This document shows positions 39,486-48,330 of a DNA stretch of 64,000 bases, in pieces (position 1 is the stretch's first letter; every line of letters begins with the position of its first letter). Under the pieces are notes generated by a model that did not search any database, had not been told where the DNA came from, and worked only from the letters and a program-made list of their open reading frames with translations. The stretch lies in assembly GCA_947503715.1 (NCBI GenBank), contig CANNER010000001.1:558001-622000 (forward strand). The letters run 5' to 3'. The position numbers and the translations under genes are program-made. Source of the stretch: an uncultured Caulobacterales bacterium (GTDB taxonomy: Bacteria > Pseudomonadota > Alphaproteobacteria > Caulobacterales > Maricaulaceae).

Positions 39486-40547
39486 TTGACTTACCTCGAA
39501 CATCTTGTCGCGTTTGATACGCGCAACGGATCGGGCAACGAGATGGTCTGTGTCCGGTATCTGGAAGAAGCCCTGAAAGCTTTTTCGCCCGATAGTCTTC
39601 ATGTCGGAGAGGTTGGGCGTTCCCGGGGGAAATCAAATTCCGGTTATGTGCTGGCAAGCTGGGGGCAACCGAAAACGGTTCTGAATGTTCATATCGACAC
39701 CGTGCCGAGCGGGGCGGGGTGGACGGGCGATCCTCTAACCCTCCGTCATGAGGGTGACCGCGTCGTCGGCCTAGGGACGAGTGATATTAAAGGCGCGGCG
39801 GCCTGTATTCTCGGTGCGTTGGAAGCGGTGACACCCAAAGATGTCGCCATCCTGTTTTCTGGCGATGAAGAGCATGGCAGCGAGGTTATGCCTGCCGTCA
39901 TCGCGGATGGACGTCTGACCGGTATTGAAACCGCTATCGTTTGCGAACCAACCTCCTGTCATGTTGGGCGAACCCATCGTGGAATGTTAGCGATTAGCGC
40001 AGAGTTTCAGGGGGTTGGTGGGCATAGTTCACTTGCAGATGTCACTGCGAGGCCTCTGCTGGAAGCTGCGCGTCTGGCCGCAAAGGTCGGCGATTATGCG
40101 GACGCAAATCTCGATTTTGGTGTCGACCCCTTCAAGGGCCTCTGCGTGAATATTGGCGAGATTGAGAGTGACGGTGCATATAATGTCATCCCGACCCTCG
40201 CAAAACTCTGGCTCTCCCTCCGCCCGCCACCCGGCGATAATGTGCGGCAGCGGGAGGCGGATATTTACGCATTGGCGAAAGATGCGACACTGGACACAAT
40301 TGTTGCATTTGAACCCTTCGCAACGAAAGACATTTCCGTTTTCTCCAAAGTCTTTGGTGACACCGAAATTGTCGATCTACCCTATTGGACCGAGGCGGCG
40401 ATGACGAGCGAGGCGGGCATCAACACCGTTGTCTACGGTCCCGGTAATCTGGAACAGGCTCATAAGCCGAATGAATATGTCGAGATCGCGCAACTGGAAA
40501 CGGCCGCGCGGCGTTACGCCGTTGCGCTGCAAGGTGTGCTGTCATGA
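39486..40547 (+). CDS. argE: M20-family deacetylase, ArgE'-like (N-acetylcitrulline or N-acetylornithine)
   Basis: 353 residues. Metal-site motifs of M20 enzymes are present: NVHIDTVP, the D of GTSDIKGAA, the EE of GDEEHG, CEPTS, and the late His of QAHKPNEY. Overall wording (LEHLVAFDTRN, DRVVGLG, TEAAMTSEAG, VVYGPGNLEQAHKP) is very close to the N-acetylcitrulline deacetylase ArgE' of Xanthomonas. Sequence alone does not separate that from N-acetylornithine deacetylase. The stop overlaps the NAGS gene (ATGA). The start is doubtful: the TTG at 39486 has no ribosome site at the right distance, while AAGGAG lies at 39447-39452 with no standard start codon just after it. Confidence 0.82.
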   Translation: MTYLEHLVAFDTRNGSGNEMVCVRYLEEALKAFSPDSLHVGEVGRSRGKSNSGYVLASWGQPKTVLNVHIDTVPSGAGWTGDPLTLRHEGDRVVGLGTSDIKGAAACILGALEAVTPKDVAILFSGDEEHGSEVMPAVIADGRLTGIETAIVCEPTSCHVGRTHRGMLAISAEFQGVGGHSSLADVTARPLLEAARLAAKVGDYADANLDFGVDPFKGLCVNIGEIESDGAYNVIPTLAKLWLSLRPPPGDNVRQREADIYALAKDATLDTIVAFEPFATKDISVFSKVFGDTEIVDLPYWTEAAMTSEAGINTVVYGPGNLEQAHKPNEYVEIAQLETAARRYAVALQGVLS

Positions 40548-41695
40548 GTGTTCGCGAAACCGTCCTGCAAAGCCTCTCCGCCGTCGGGGCTCAACGCGAC
40601 GCGCAATATTATGCGGAATTGTTTGCGCAGCAGGATGCCGAGACATTTGCCATGCTCGTCCTCGACCCGCGTTGTCTCAATAATCCGCTGCTGGAGGCGA
40701 TGACGTCCGCCCTGCGCATTCTCTCCAACCTCCAACTCAGTCCTATTCTCGTCATCGGCGCGATGGAAGATAATCCGACTTCCGTGAAGTTTCAGGCGCA
40801 ACGCCTGTCGCGTGACTTGGACCGTTCGGGTGTAAAAAGCGCGAAACTCAATACGGCGAGCTATGGCCTGATTGCCGAAGTCCGGCGGAAAGCGCGGAAA
40901 GGCATTGTGCCGATTCTGGAAATGACAGAACGGCGCGGGCAGATGAACTTGTCCAAATTGGTCTCTGAATTGAAACCGAACAAGATCATCTTTCTGCAAC
41001 CATCCGGCGGACTGAACCATAACGGTATCCGCCGCGAAACGTTGACGATTGCGGATTTGCCGGATTTCATGGAGACCGAGAACTTCTCCGCCGGACAAGT
41101 GCGATTTTTGGATTGCGTCTTAGATCTAGATAAGACGGCAGAGTCTGGTCGTAGCTATATTATTGCTTCGCCTCTAAACCTGTTAAGCGAGCTGTTCACC
41201 GTGCGCGGGTCAGGCACGCTCATCCGCCGTGGTGCGGAAATTTTAAGGGGGGAGAGTTTCGATGCTTATTCAAAACCTGGCCTGTCCAAAGCTATGGATG
41301 AAGCATTCGGCAAACGCCTCAATCCCGCTTTTTTCGACACGCCGCTCCTAAAAGGTTTCATTGAATCCAATTATCGCGGTGGGGCACTGTTTAAGACGCT
41401 GGCGACCGACTCAGGCGAGCTGACTTATCTTTCAAAGTTCTTCGTTACACGAGAAGCGCGGGGTGAAGGAATTGCCCGCGATATTTGGGATGCGGCCTGT
41501 GCGGATATTCCCGCCTTTGTCTGGCGTTCCCGTCTCGAAAATCCGTTCAATTTCTGGTACATGAAACAATGCGACGGTATGCAACTGTCCGAGAATGACG
41601 GCGGGGCTTGGCGTGTGTTCTGGAAAGGGTTAGACGCCGCGCTCGTACCGGATGCCATCGCCGCCGTCACATCCGCTCCCGATGATTTTTCCTGA
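40544..41695 (+). CDS. argA: N-acetylglutamate synthase of the NAGS/K type with degenerate kinase domain
   Basis: 383 residues. The C-terminal acetyltransferase domain (about 225-370) closely follows NAGS/K enzymes: RGSGTLIRRG, YLSKFFVTREARGEGIARDIW and FVWRSRLENPFNFWYMKQCDG. It makes N-acetylglutamate from acetyl-CoA and glutamate. The N-terminal amino-acid-kinase domain is recognisable (RETVLQSLS, PNKIIFLQPSGGL), but the lysine-glycine nucleotide loop and the substrate GAG loop are replaced (FAMLVLDPRCL, VIGAMED). About 55-60 residues are missing compared with bifunctional relatives of about 440. It is therefore probably a synthase only. It overlaps the argE-like gene and is 12 bases from the M14 gene. 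Confidence 0.85.
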   Translation: MSVRETVLQSLSAVGAQRDAQYYAELFAQQDAETFAMLVLDPRCLNNPLLEAMTSALRILSNLQLSPILVIGAMEDNPTSVKFQAQRLSRDLDRSGVKSAKLNTASYGLIAEVRRKARKGIVPILEMTERRGQMNLSKLVSELKPNKIIFLQPSGGLNHNGIRRETLTIADLPDFMETENFSAGQVRFLDCVLDLDKTAESGRSYIIASPLNLLSELFTVRGSGTLIRRGAEILRGESFDAYSKPGLSKAMDEAFGKRLNPAFFDTPLLKGFIESNYRGGALFKTLATDSGELTYLSKFFVTREARGEGIARDIWDAACADIPAFVWRSRLENPFNFWYMKQCDGMQLSENDGGAWRVFWKGLDAALVPDAIAAVTSAPDDFS

Positions 41696-41707
41696 TAGGA
41701 TTTTACA

Positions 41708-42832
41708 ATGACCGTTCACATTAATGCCGCTTTTGACTCTGGTAATATCATTGTTGAAAATGCGGATAATGCTTCGGATATCCGCCTGTCCATCCGTAAG
41801 GATACGAATTCGCATTTCTACCAATGGTTCTATTTCCGCCTAACGGGTGGCAAAGACACGCCCTGCACGCTGCGCCTGACCAATGCGGCGGATGCGGCGT
41901 TTAAGGGCGGTTGGGAAGACTATAAAGTCGTCGCGAGTTATGACCGCGAGGAATGGTTCCGCGTCGCCGATACGCGCTATGAAAACGGTCATCTCGTCTG
42001 GGACCACACGCCGGAAACGGACTCCGTTTATTACGCTTACTTTGCGCCTTATAGCATGGAACGTCATGCCGACCTGATCGCGGATTGTCTCCAACATGAC
42101 GGTGTCTCGCTGGAGGTTCTCGGGACGACTGTCGAAGGGCAAGCTATGGATTGTCTCTCCGTCGGAGAGGGAGACAAAACGATCTGGGTCATTGCGCGTC
42201 AGCATCCGGGTGAGAGCATGGCCGAATGGTGGATGGAAGGTTTTCTCGCACGCCTGCTGGACAGCGAAGATGCTGTCGCAAAACAGCTGCGCAAAGATAT
42301 TACATTCCGCATCGTCCCAAATATGAACCCGGATGGTAGCCGTCACGGGAACCTCCGCACGAATGCTGCGGGGGCGAACCTGAACCGCGAGTGGGGCGTC
42401 TCGACGCCGGAAAAATCACCGGAAGTGCATTGCGTGATTGCCGCCATGGATGCGGATAAGCCTGTCCTTTGCCTTGATGTCCACGGCGACGAAGCGTTGC
42501 CCTATAATTTCATCGCGGGTGCAGAAGGCATTCCAGGATATACGCAGAAACAGGCGACAGACTTGGCCGCGTTTCTCACGGCTTATAAAAAAGCGTCACC
42601 TGATTTCCAGACGAAGGTTGGTTACGGTCTCTCCGCGCCCGGCACGGGCAACCTGACCATGTGCACGAATTTCACCGCGCAACGTTATGACTGTCTCGCC
42701 ATGACACTGGAAATGCCGTTCAAAGATAATGCGGATGCACCGGATGAGTCGGTTGGCTGGAGCCCGGATCGCTGCGCGGAATTGGGTGCGGCCGTGTTGG
42801 ATGCAATGGCGGATGTAATAGGCCAGCTTTAG
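41708..42832 (+). CDS. M14-family carboxypeptidase with M14_N domain
   Basis: 374 residues, no signal peptide, so cytoplasmic. A beta-rich N-terminal domain (to about residue 125) precedes the catalytic domain, as in cytosolic carboxypeptidase-like proteins. Zinc ligands are H166 and E169 in RQHPGES and H259 in DVHGDE; the catalytic glutamate is E335 in LEMPF. NMNPDGS at 205-211 is the usual substrate-pocket text. It begins 12 bases after the NAGS gene, so it belongs to the arginine unit. M14 also includes acylamino-acid deacylases, so a link to N-acylated intermediates is conceivable, but this is inference. Confidence 0.85.
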   Translation: MTVHINAAFDSGNIIVENADNASDIRLSIRKDTNSHFYQWFYFRLTGGKDTPCTLRLTNAADAAFKGGWEDYKVVASYDREEWFRVADTRYENGHLVWDHTPETDSVYYAYFAPYSMERHADLIADCLQHDGVSLEVLGTTVEGQAMDCLSVGEGDKTIWVIARQHPGESMAEWWMEGFLARLLDSEDAVAKQLRKDITFRIVPNMNPDGSRHGNLRTNAAGANLNREWGVSTPEKSPEVHCVIAAMDADKPVLCLDVHGDEALPYNFIAGAEGIPGYTQKQATDLAAFLTAYKKASPDFQTKVGYGLSAPGTGNLTMCTNFTAQRYDCLAMTLEMPFKDNADAPDESVGWSPDRCAELGAAVLDAMADVIGQL

Positions 42833-43045
42833 AAAATTTTGGGGTCACGGCTTTCGCCGCAACCCCTACGCCGGAATGAACGCCCCGTCAGTTACCGCCG
42901 TGGATAGAGGATAGATGGGAAACCGATCCTCTGTTCTGTGTCTAAGACCCGTTGCAGAGTTGGTCTGTAACGCGCGTCACACTGAAAACCAGATTTGTCC
43001 ACAAGCTGACTCGCCGACTCGGTAGAGACGGGTTAGATAAATTTC
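42833..43045. other. Intergenic region with two hairpins before thyA
   Basis: 213 bases. GGGGT at 42841-42845 pairs with ACCCC at 42862-42866 around an inner CGGC/GCCG stem (42848-42859); with no T run this is only a possible terminator for the arginine unit. AGAGGAT (42906-42912) and ATCCTCT (42926-42932) make a seven-base stem. No gene is seen. The thyA ribosome site is weak. Confidence 0.5.
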
Positions 43046-43840
43046 ATGCAGCAATATCTCGACCTTCTTCGCCACGTTATGGAAAACGGAACGGACCGGA
43101 TGGACCGGACGGGTACGGGCACGCGCGGCGTGTTCGGGCATCAGATGCGGTTTGATCTGGCGGACGGTTTCCCTATGGTTACGACGAAGAAGCTGCACAA
43201 AAAGTCCATCGTGCATGAGCTTATCTGGTTCCTCGCGGGTGATACGAATATCCGGTATTTGCAGGAGAATGGTGTCAAGATCTGGGATGCGTGGGCGGAC
43301 GAGAGCGGCGATCTCGGTCCGGTCTATGGGAAACAATGGCGGCGTTGGGTTGGACCTGACGGCACGGTGATCGATCAGGTCAAAAATGTGGTCGAGGCGA
43401 TCAAGATCAATCCTGCCTCACGCCGTCACATTGTCAGCGCATGGAACCCTGCCGATGTCGATGATATGGCGCTGCCGCCGTGCCACTGCCTGTTCCAATT
43501 CTTCGTCGCGGATGGGAAGCTGAGTTGTCAGCTCTATCAGCGCAGCGCGGATATTTTCCTAGGCGTCCCGTTCAACATCGCGAGCTACGCGTTGCTTACA
43601 CATATGATGGCGCAGGTATGTGAGTTGGAAGTTGGCGATTTTGTGCATACATTCGGCGACGCGCATATATACGCGAACCATTTCGAGCAGGTGGAGTTGC
43701 AGTTAACGCGCGAACCTATGGCGTTGCCGAAGTTGAAGTTGAATCCCGATGTGACGGAAATTGACGGTTTTACGTATGAGGACGTGAAGATTTTGGGGTA
43801 CAAAGCGCATCCGCATATTGCCGGGAAGGTTGCGGTTTGA
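43046..43840 (+). CDS. thyA: Thymidylate synthase
   Basis: 264 residues, the same length as the E. coli enzyme. It methylates dUMP to dTMP using methylene-tetrahydrofolate. The nucleophile is C146 in [10 protein letters not shown]. The dUMP-binding arginines (DRTGTGTRG and [10 protein letters not shown]), [17 protein letters not shown] and the C-terminal [11 protein letters not shown] are all present. The dihydrofolate product is recycled by FolA, encoded about 5 kb downstream. The stop overlaps the TTG start of an AT-rich gene (TTGA). Confidence 0.98.
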   Translation: MQQYLDLLRHVMENGTDRMDRTGTGTRGVFGHQMRFDLADGFPMVTTKKLHKKSIVHELIWFLAGDTNIRYLQENGVKIWDAWADESGDLGPVYGKQWRRWVGPDGTVIDQVKNVVEAIKINPASRRHIVSAWNPADVDDMALPPCHCLFQFFVADGKLSCQLYQRSADIFLGVPFNIASYALLTHMMAQVCELEVGDFVHTFGDAHIYANHFEQVELQLTREPMALPKLKLNPDVTEIDGFTYEDVKILGYKAHPHIAGKVAV

Positions 43841-44570
43841 AGCTTTCTATCCCTCAAAAACAACTAATTTTGTTGAAATTGTCAGATGAGTTTGAAAATT
43901 TGCCAGATTTTGGCGATAATCCAATTTATGACCCCAAAGCTCCCCAGATATTGTGGCTCGCAAGAGTTGGAGCTATGATAAGAAAGGTTAGTCTCTCTAA
44001 CGGAGCGGGTTTCAAGGCTTCAACAGAGACTATGTTTAACTCCTATATGTGGGTTGACGGATTAAGAAGTGCTTTGTCTAGCGTAAGAGATGTTATTGAG
44101 GACCTTAAATTAGAGCTTGAACTTGAGGGACGAGACGAGATTGGAAACATATATAAAGCTGGCTCAGAATTCGACTATTTCAAAGACTTGAAGGTGATTT
44201 TTAGTCAAGCGAAACGGAAAATTTTTTTGATTGATCCCTATTTTGGAGAAGACGCTTTTCGAGATTATTTTTCTGATTTCAAAGGCGAATACGAACTGAG
44301 TATCTTATCGCAAGGTTCACAAGCCAAGCAACTTCAACCTTACGCAGACAAACACAAGAAACAATTTTCCTCATCGATAAATTTACGAACAAGCAAAAGG
44401 CGCATGACAGAGTTTTTTTCGTTGATGGTACTGACGGATGGATAACTGGAGGTTCGATTAGTGACGGCGGAAAGAAACCGTCTTACATTATTCCCATGCA
44501 CCCGCATCTAGTTGCCGAGAAACAAAATCTCTATAATGAACTTTGGGATAAAGCGGCAGTAATTGTTTGA
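43837..44570 (+). pseudogene. PLD-like protein broken by a one-base frameshift
   Basis: The first frame runs from a TTG at 43837 (overlapping the thyA stop) to 44445. Downstream, the frame shifted by one carries HDRVFFVDGTDGWITGGS and runs on to a TGA at 44568-44570. Adding one T to the TTTT at 44365-44368 joins them as KKQFFLIDKFTNKQKAHDR, giving about 244 residues. The restored protein has KIFLIDPYF and later HDRxxxxDG ... GGSISDGGK, which resembles phospholipase D-like domains with an HDR variant of the HxK motif. It is AT-rich against thyA and yjdM and probably acquired. A real pseudogene, programmed slippage or an assembly error are all open. Confidence 0.72.
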
Positions 44571-44584
44571 TTATATGCAGTATT

Positions 44585-44917
44585 TTAAGCCTTCTTCACA
44601 AACTCTGTCTTCAATTTCATCGCTCCAATCCCGTCAATTTTACAATCAATATCGTGGTCTTCGTCAATCAGGCGGTTGATCCGGACCTTCGTTCCGACCT
44701 TTGCGACTTTCGACGTGCCTTTGACCTTCAGGTCTTTGATAATCGTGACCATGTCGCCGTCCTGCAGGACGTTTCCGTTGGCATCTTTATAGACCCGGGC
44801 ACCAGGAGCGGGCAGTTCGGGGTTCCATTCATGGGCGCATTCGGGACAGACGAGTAGCGCACCGTCTTCATAGGTATAGGCGCAATCACATTCGGGGCAG
44901 GGCGGGGTTTCAGACAT
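44585..44917 (-). CDS. yjdM: Zinc-ribbon protein YjdM (PhnA family)
   Basis: 110 residues. The N-terminus is a zinc ribbon with two CxxC pairs (PPCPEC and VCPECAHEW). A SH3-like PhnA domain follows ([18 protein letters not shown] ... GTKVRINRL). Once linked by name to phosphonate use, the family is widespread and its real role is unsettled. It is convergent with the PLD-like gene, 14 bases apart. Confidence 0.92.
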   Translation of the reverse strand: MSETPPCPECDCAYTYEDGALLVCPECAHEWNPELPAPGARVYKDANGNVLQDGDMVTIIKDLKVKGTSKVAKVGTKVRINRLIDEDHDIDCKIDGIGAMKLKTEFVKKA

Positions 44918-44998
44918 CGCAAGACTTTCAGTTAGGTCTCACGCCTTGCATCAAGCGCCATTCCGCGTCATCAGAAATTTAAGAGAAAAGAGGACATT

Positions 44999-46378
44999 AT
45001 GAAACGTATTCTAGCAACCACAGCGGCCATTCTTGCCTTAGGCACATCTTACGCGGCCTCTGCCGATGATCTAACGACGGCGGTTGTCGATGATTATGAT
45101 TACGTCCTCGACCTTTATAAGCATTTTCACGAGAACCCTGAGTTGTCCCTCATGGAAAAGGAAACGTCAGCGCGGTTTGCGAGCGAGTTGAAATCGCTTG
45201 GCTTTGATGTGACCGAGAATGTCGGCGATGATTGGGTGCGCGAGAAGGTCAAAAAGGATGTCGGTGAAGTTTTGCCCGGCGTCGGCGGTTACGGCGTTGT
45301 CGCCGTGATGAAAAATGGTGACGGGCCGACGGTTATGCTGCGCGCGGATATCGACGCGCTGCCGCTCCTCGAAAAAACGGGACTGCCCTACACCTCCAAA
45401 GCTATCGGTACGGATCATAAAGGCAACGAGGCGCCCGTCATGCATGCCTGCGCCCACGACAGCCACATGGCAATCGCTGTCGGCGCCGCGCGCCAGCTTG
45501 TCGAGATGAAAGACGAGTGGTCGGGAACGCTGGTCATAATCGGACAGCCCGCCGAGGAAATCGGGCTCGGCGCTTTGGCGATGTTGGAAGACGGCCTCTA
45601 TAAAGAACATCCGAAGCCGGACTATGTCCTCGCGACCCATACGTCGGGTTGGGATGCTGCGGGCACGATCGCCTATACGTCCGGCTATGCGCTCGCCAAT
45701 GTTGATAGCGTAGACATAACGATCAAGGGCGTCGGCGCACATGGCTCCGCGCCGCATATGGGTAAGGACCCGATTGTGATTGGGTCGCAAATTGTGAATG
45801 CGCTGCAGACGCTTGTGTCGCGCGAAGTCAACCCGCTCGAGGCCGGCGTTGTGACGGTCGGTTCTTTCCAAGCGGGTTATAAGCACAACATCATTCCGGA
45901 TGAGGCGAAACTGCTCATCACCGTGCGGTCCTATGACGACGGTGTACGAAAGACTTTACTGGACGGGATAGAACGTATTGCGATTGCACAGGCGCTGTCT
46001 GCGGGTTTGCCGGAAGACCTGATGCCAATTGTTGAGATGGAGAGCGACTATACGCCTTCCACCTTCAACGATCCCGAAATGACAACCCGCGTCATGAAAG
46101 CTATTGGTGAGTCTATCGGGACGGAAAAACTTGTAGAACGTCCTCCGAGTATGGGCGGCGAGGATTTCTCGCAATTCCATCGCTATGACCGTGATATCCC
46201 AACCTTCATCTTCTGGACGGGCGGGGCGGATGCCAAAGCGATGAAAGCAGCGATGTCGGGCAAGGGCGATTTGCCACCCGCAAACCATTCACCTTTCTTT
46301 GCCCCCGAACCGGAGGCATCTCTTACACTGGGTGTGCAGTCGATGACGGCGGGTGCGTTGGAGCTGTTTGAGGAATAG
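44999..46378 (+). CDS. Secreted M20-family amidohydrolase/carboxypeptidase
   Basis: 459 residues. A signal peptide (MKRILATTAAILALGTSYA) places it in the periplasm or outside. It is M20D-like: HFHENPELSLMEKETS, ADIDALPLLEKTGL, MHACAHDSHMA with the metal-binding C-H-D-H set, and the dimerisation domain (VGAHGSAPHMGKDPI). The late GGEDFSQF supplies the last ligands. It probably removes acyl or amino-acid groups from small substrates such as N-acyl amino acids or hippurate-like compounds. The last 56 bases overlap, on the opposite strand, the glycosyltransferase gene. Confidence 0.9.
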   Translation: MKRILATTAAILALGTSYAASADDLTTAVVDDYDYVLDLYKHFHENPELSLMEKETSARFASELKSLGFDVTENVGDDWVREKVKKDVGEVLPGVGGYGVVAVMKNGDGPTVMLRADIDALPLLEKTGLPYTSKAIGTDHKGNEAPVMHACAHDSHMAIAVGAARQLVEMKDEWSGTLVIIGQPAEEIGLGALAMLEDGLYKEHPKPDYVLATHTSGWDAAGTIAYTSGYALANVDSVDITIKGVGAHGSAPHMGKDPIVIGSQIVNALQTLVSREVNPLEAGVVTVGSFQAGYKHNIIPDEAKLLITVRSYDDGVRKTLLDGIERIAIAQALSAGLPEDLMPIVEMESDYTPSTFNDPEMTTRVMKAIGESIGTEKLVERPPSMGGEDFSQFHRYDRDIPTFIFWTGGADAKAMKAAMSGKGDLPPANHSPFFAPEPEASLTLGVQSMTAGALELFEE

Positions 46379-47063
46379 TCCCGTAATAACGGCGATAGAG
46401 TTGGGCGGGATGTTCGCCCAATTTATATCGTAAGAGGATGTTCAGGTTTCGAACTTGTGTGCGAAGATAGCCGTATTTTTTGAATCGTCTGGCCGATGTC
46501 GTAAGGGCTAAGCTCGATTTACGGACTTTCCCTTTCGCTTTTAAAGCGCTTCGAAGGGCGACATCCTCCAAGAGTGGATAGGTGCAGAGGTTTAAGTCTA
46601 GGGCTTTGTAGTTTCTCAAACGAAAAAAATATCCCTGATCCCCAAATGTCGTCAAGGCACTCTCAAATCGACTGAAAACTGAAAAAAGTTTCAGCCAGAA
46701 GGAACGATCTTTGAAACGAAGCGGGAAACAGCCCAGAGTTATGTTTTGGTTGGCGAGGAGACGCCGTATTTCGGCGACACTCTGAGTGTGTGGAACGCTA
46801 TCGGTGTGAAGAACCCAAATCGTATTCTGGTTGGCTTGATCTATTCCTGCCGCAATCTGTGACCCCCGGCCTCTTGAGGCGGGGATGTAAGTCAGCGGGA
46901 TTGAACCAGAATTGGAGAGCGTGTTCTGCGGCGGTTCTCGAACGACGCCATCACTCACGATGATCTCTGCCACGTCTAGAAAAGACAGCGACAGGAGCAA
47001 ATTGGCGAGGGCAGGATCATCCTCATAGGTTGGAATAACGACACTGATCTCTGCATCCGTCAT
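46323..47063 (-). CDS. Family 2 glycosyltransferase (TIGR04283-like)
   Basis: 246 residues, cytoplasmic GT-A fold. The start EISVVIPTYEDDPALANLL and the strand VAEIIVSDG are the nucleotide-sugar half. RGRGSQIAAGIDQA followed by VLHTDS is typical of the TIGR04283 group often seen beside selenium or radical-SAM genes. The C-terminal TYPLLEDVALRSALKAKG contains the catalytic ED. The acceptor is unknown. The 3' end overlaps the M20 hydrolase gene by 56 bases in convergent orientation. The start touches the SRPBCC gene stop. Confidence 0.85.
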   Translation of the reverse strand: MTDAEISVVIPTYEDDPALANLLLSLSFLDVAEIIVSDGVVREPPQNTLSNSGSIPLTYIPASRGRGSQIAAGIDQANQNTIWVLHTDSVPHTQSVAEIRRLLANQNITLGCFPLRFKDRSFWLKLFSVFSRFESALTTFGDQGYFFRLRNYKALDLNLCTYPLLEDVALRSALKAKGKVRKSSLALTTSARRFKKYGYLRTQVRNLNILLRYKLGEHPAQLYRRYYGTIPQTAPTHPPSSTAHPV

Positions 47064-47716
47064 TACAAAGCCGGATCATCCGGCATGGCGACATTTTTCT
47101 GCAGGCTCATGGCCTGGTCGGCCTCTGCGACGTCGCGCAAATTTCGCAAGATTTCTGGAATACCGATGCCGACTTGTTTGCGAATAACCCGGTCAGGAAT
47201 AGGAAAGTTAGGCTCAATGGCCGCTTGATAAATGACGCGCGTATCGGTCAGGGAGAGAGGAATAATGTCCCAACGGCCCTCTTGGACTTTCAAATCTCCG
47301 GATATTTTCGTAATTGTCATCACAAGGCCGTCGCGCTCATTGCCGGAATAGTCCGTGCGGAAGGTGGAATTGAATTTGGGGAGGTAGGGGCTGACGGCAA
47401 ATTTCTGTTTGCGGATGTCCCAAGTTTTATCTTCCGCTTCTTCTAAGACGTCGCATTCGCGAATATCGCTAGATATTTCATACATCCGGTCACAGTCCAG
47501 CATGATCTCCCAAATGCGGTAGGCGGGAACCATGATATCTATACCGCCTTGAGAAATACTTGGTGAGTGCTCCCGTGTCTTGTCCTTCCAGACGGAAATA
47601 ATGGCCTTGCCTTGTTCGAGTTGCTGAATTTCCGGGGGTGTTAAGTCAGGCTTGTCAAAAGCCAGAGCAGAGGTCGGCAGCATGAGGGAGAGGAGAAAAA
47701 ATGCGGTACGGGTCAT
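47063..47716 (-). CDS. Periplasmic SRPBCC/START-like protein
   Basis: 217 residues. A signal peptide (MTRTAFFLLSLMLPTSALA) is followed by one SRPBCC-type domain. A helix region (PAYRIWEIMLDCDRMYEI) leads into strands including FNSTFRTDYS and GRWDIIPLSLTDTRVIYQA, and the closing helix is VIRKQVGIGIPEILRNLRDVA. The fold binds lipids or other hydrophobic ligands. Its ligand is unknown. The stop is coupled to the glycosyltransferase start, so the two may work on the same envelope product. Confidence 0.78.
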   Translation of the reverse strand: MTRTAFFLLSLMLPTSALAFDKPDLTPPEIQQLEQGKAIISVWKDKTREHSPSISQGGIDIMVPAYRIWEIMLDCDRMYEISSDIRECDVLEEAEDKTWDIRKQKFAVSPYLPKFNSTFRTDYSGNERDGLVMTITKISGDLKVQEGRWDIIPLSLTDTRVIYQAAIEPNFPIPDRVIRKQVGIGIPEILRNLRDVAEADQAMSLQKNVAMPDDPAL

Positions 47717-47733
47717 ACCTGTTAGCTAATGCG

Positions 47734-48300
47734 TCACTCGTTATTTTGGAAATCACGTGGGTTCACATTCTTGCGCTCGAACCGTGACCGAACGATCCAC
47801 CATATCACGACCGCGCCGAACATCTTTCCGATAATGCTCATCGTAATGTTGGGGCCGGTTAGTTGGTCAGGGCGGATTATTTCTGCGCCGTAGAGAAAGA
47901 TGGTCGTGTCCAAAGGCGCGGCAATTGCGGAAGAGAGCAGGACGCGCGTGGACAGGCGGTATTTCGTGAAGGTGAACAGCGCCCAGTCCACCATCTCCGC
48001 AATCGCAAAGGCTCCGCCACTCGCCAGTGCTAGTTCCGGTCCGGCCGCCCATGCCGTCAAGGCAAGCGCGATCGCCATGGCGATCAAGACATAATGCCCA
48101 ACTTCCCGCTGGGCAAAATCCCGCACGACGAGCACGAGACCCGTCACAATCGTCACAGGATTGAACGCCCATCCCGGCAGGACTTCCCACATCGGGGCCC
48201 ATGTGAAAGACCAATTGATAAAGGGAATCAGCAGCACATAGATGACTGTCATGATGGGCAGGGCGAATTTGCTTCGGGGCTTTTCGGAATAGGTCGACAT
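47734..48300 (-). CDS. VUT-family (queuosine-precursor transporter-like) membrane protein
   Basis: 188 residues with about five or six transmembrane helices. The pattern FNPVTIVTGLVLVVRDFAQREVGH and the late GAEIIRPDQLTG, KMFGAVVIW match the VUT/YhhQ family, whose studied members import queuosine precursors. At under 200 residues it is a short member, so the substrate is uncertain. It is minus strand, divergent from folA with 30 bases between starts. Confidence 0.75.
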   Translation of the reverse strand: MSTYSEKPRSKFALPIMTVIYVLLIPFINWSFTWAPMWEVLPGWAFNPVTIVTGLVLVVRDFAQREVGHYVLIAMAIALALTAWAAGPELALASGGAFAIAEMVDWALFTFTKYRLSTRVLLSSAIAAPLDTTIFLYGAEIIRPDQLTGPNITMSIIGKMFGAVVIWWIVRSRFERKNVNPRDFQNNE

Positions 48301-48330
48301 AAGGCAAGGGCTTAGGCTAGGCCTCCCGTC

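Noticed and set aside
45167-45886. Minus-strand frame of 239 codons in the M20 hydrolase
   Set aside because: Shadow; the + strand protein has a signal peptide and metal motifs.
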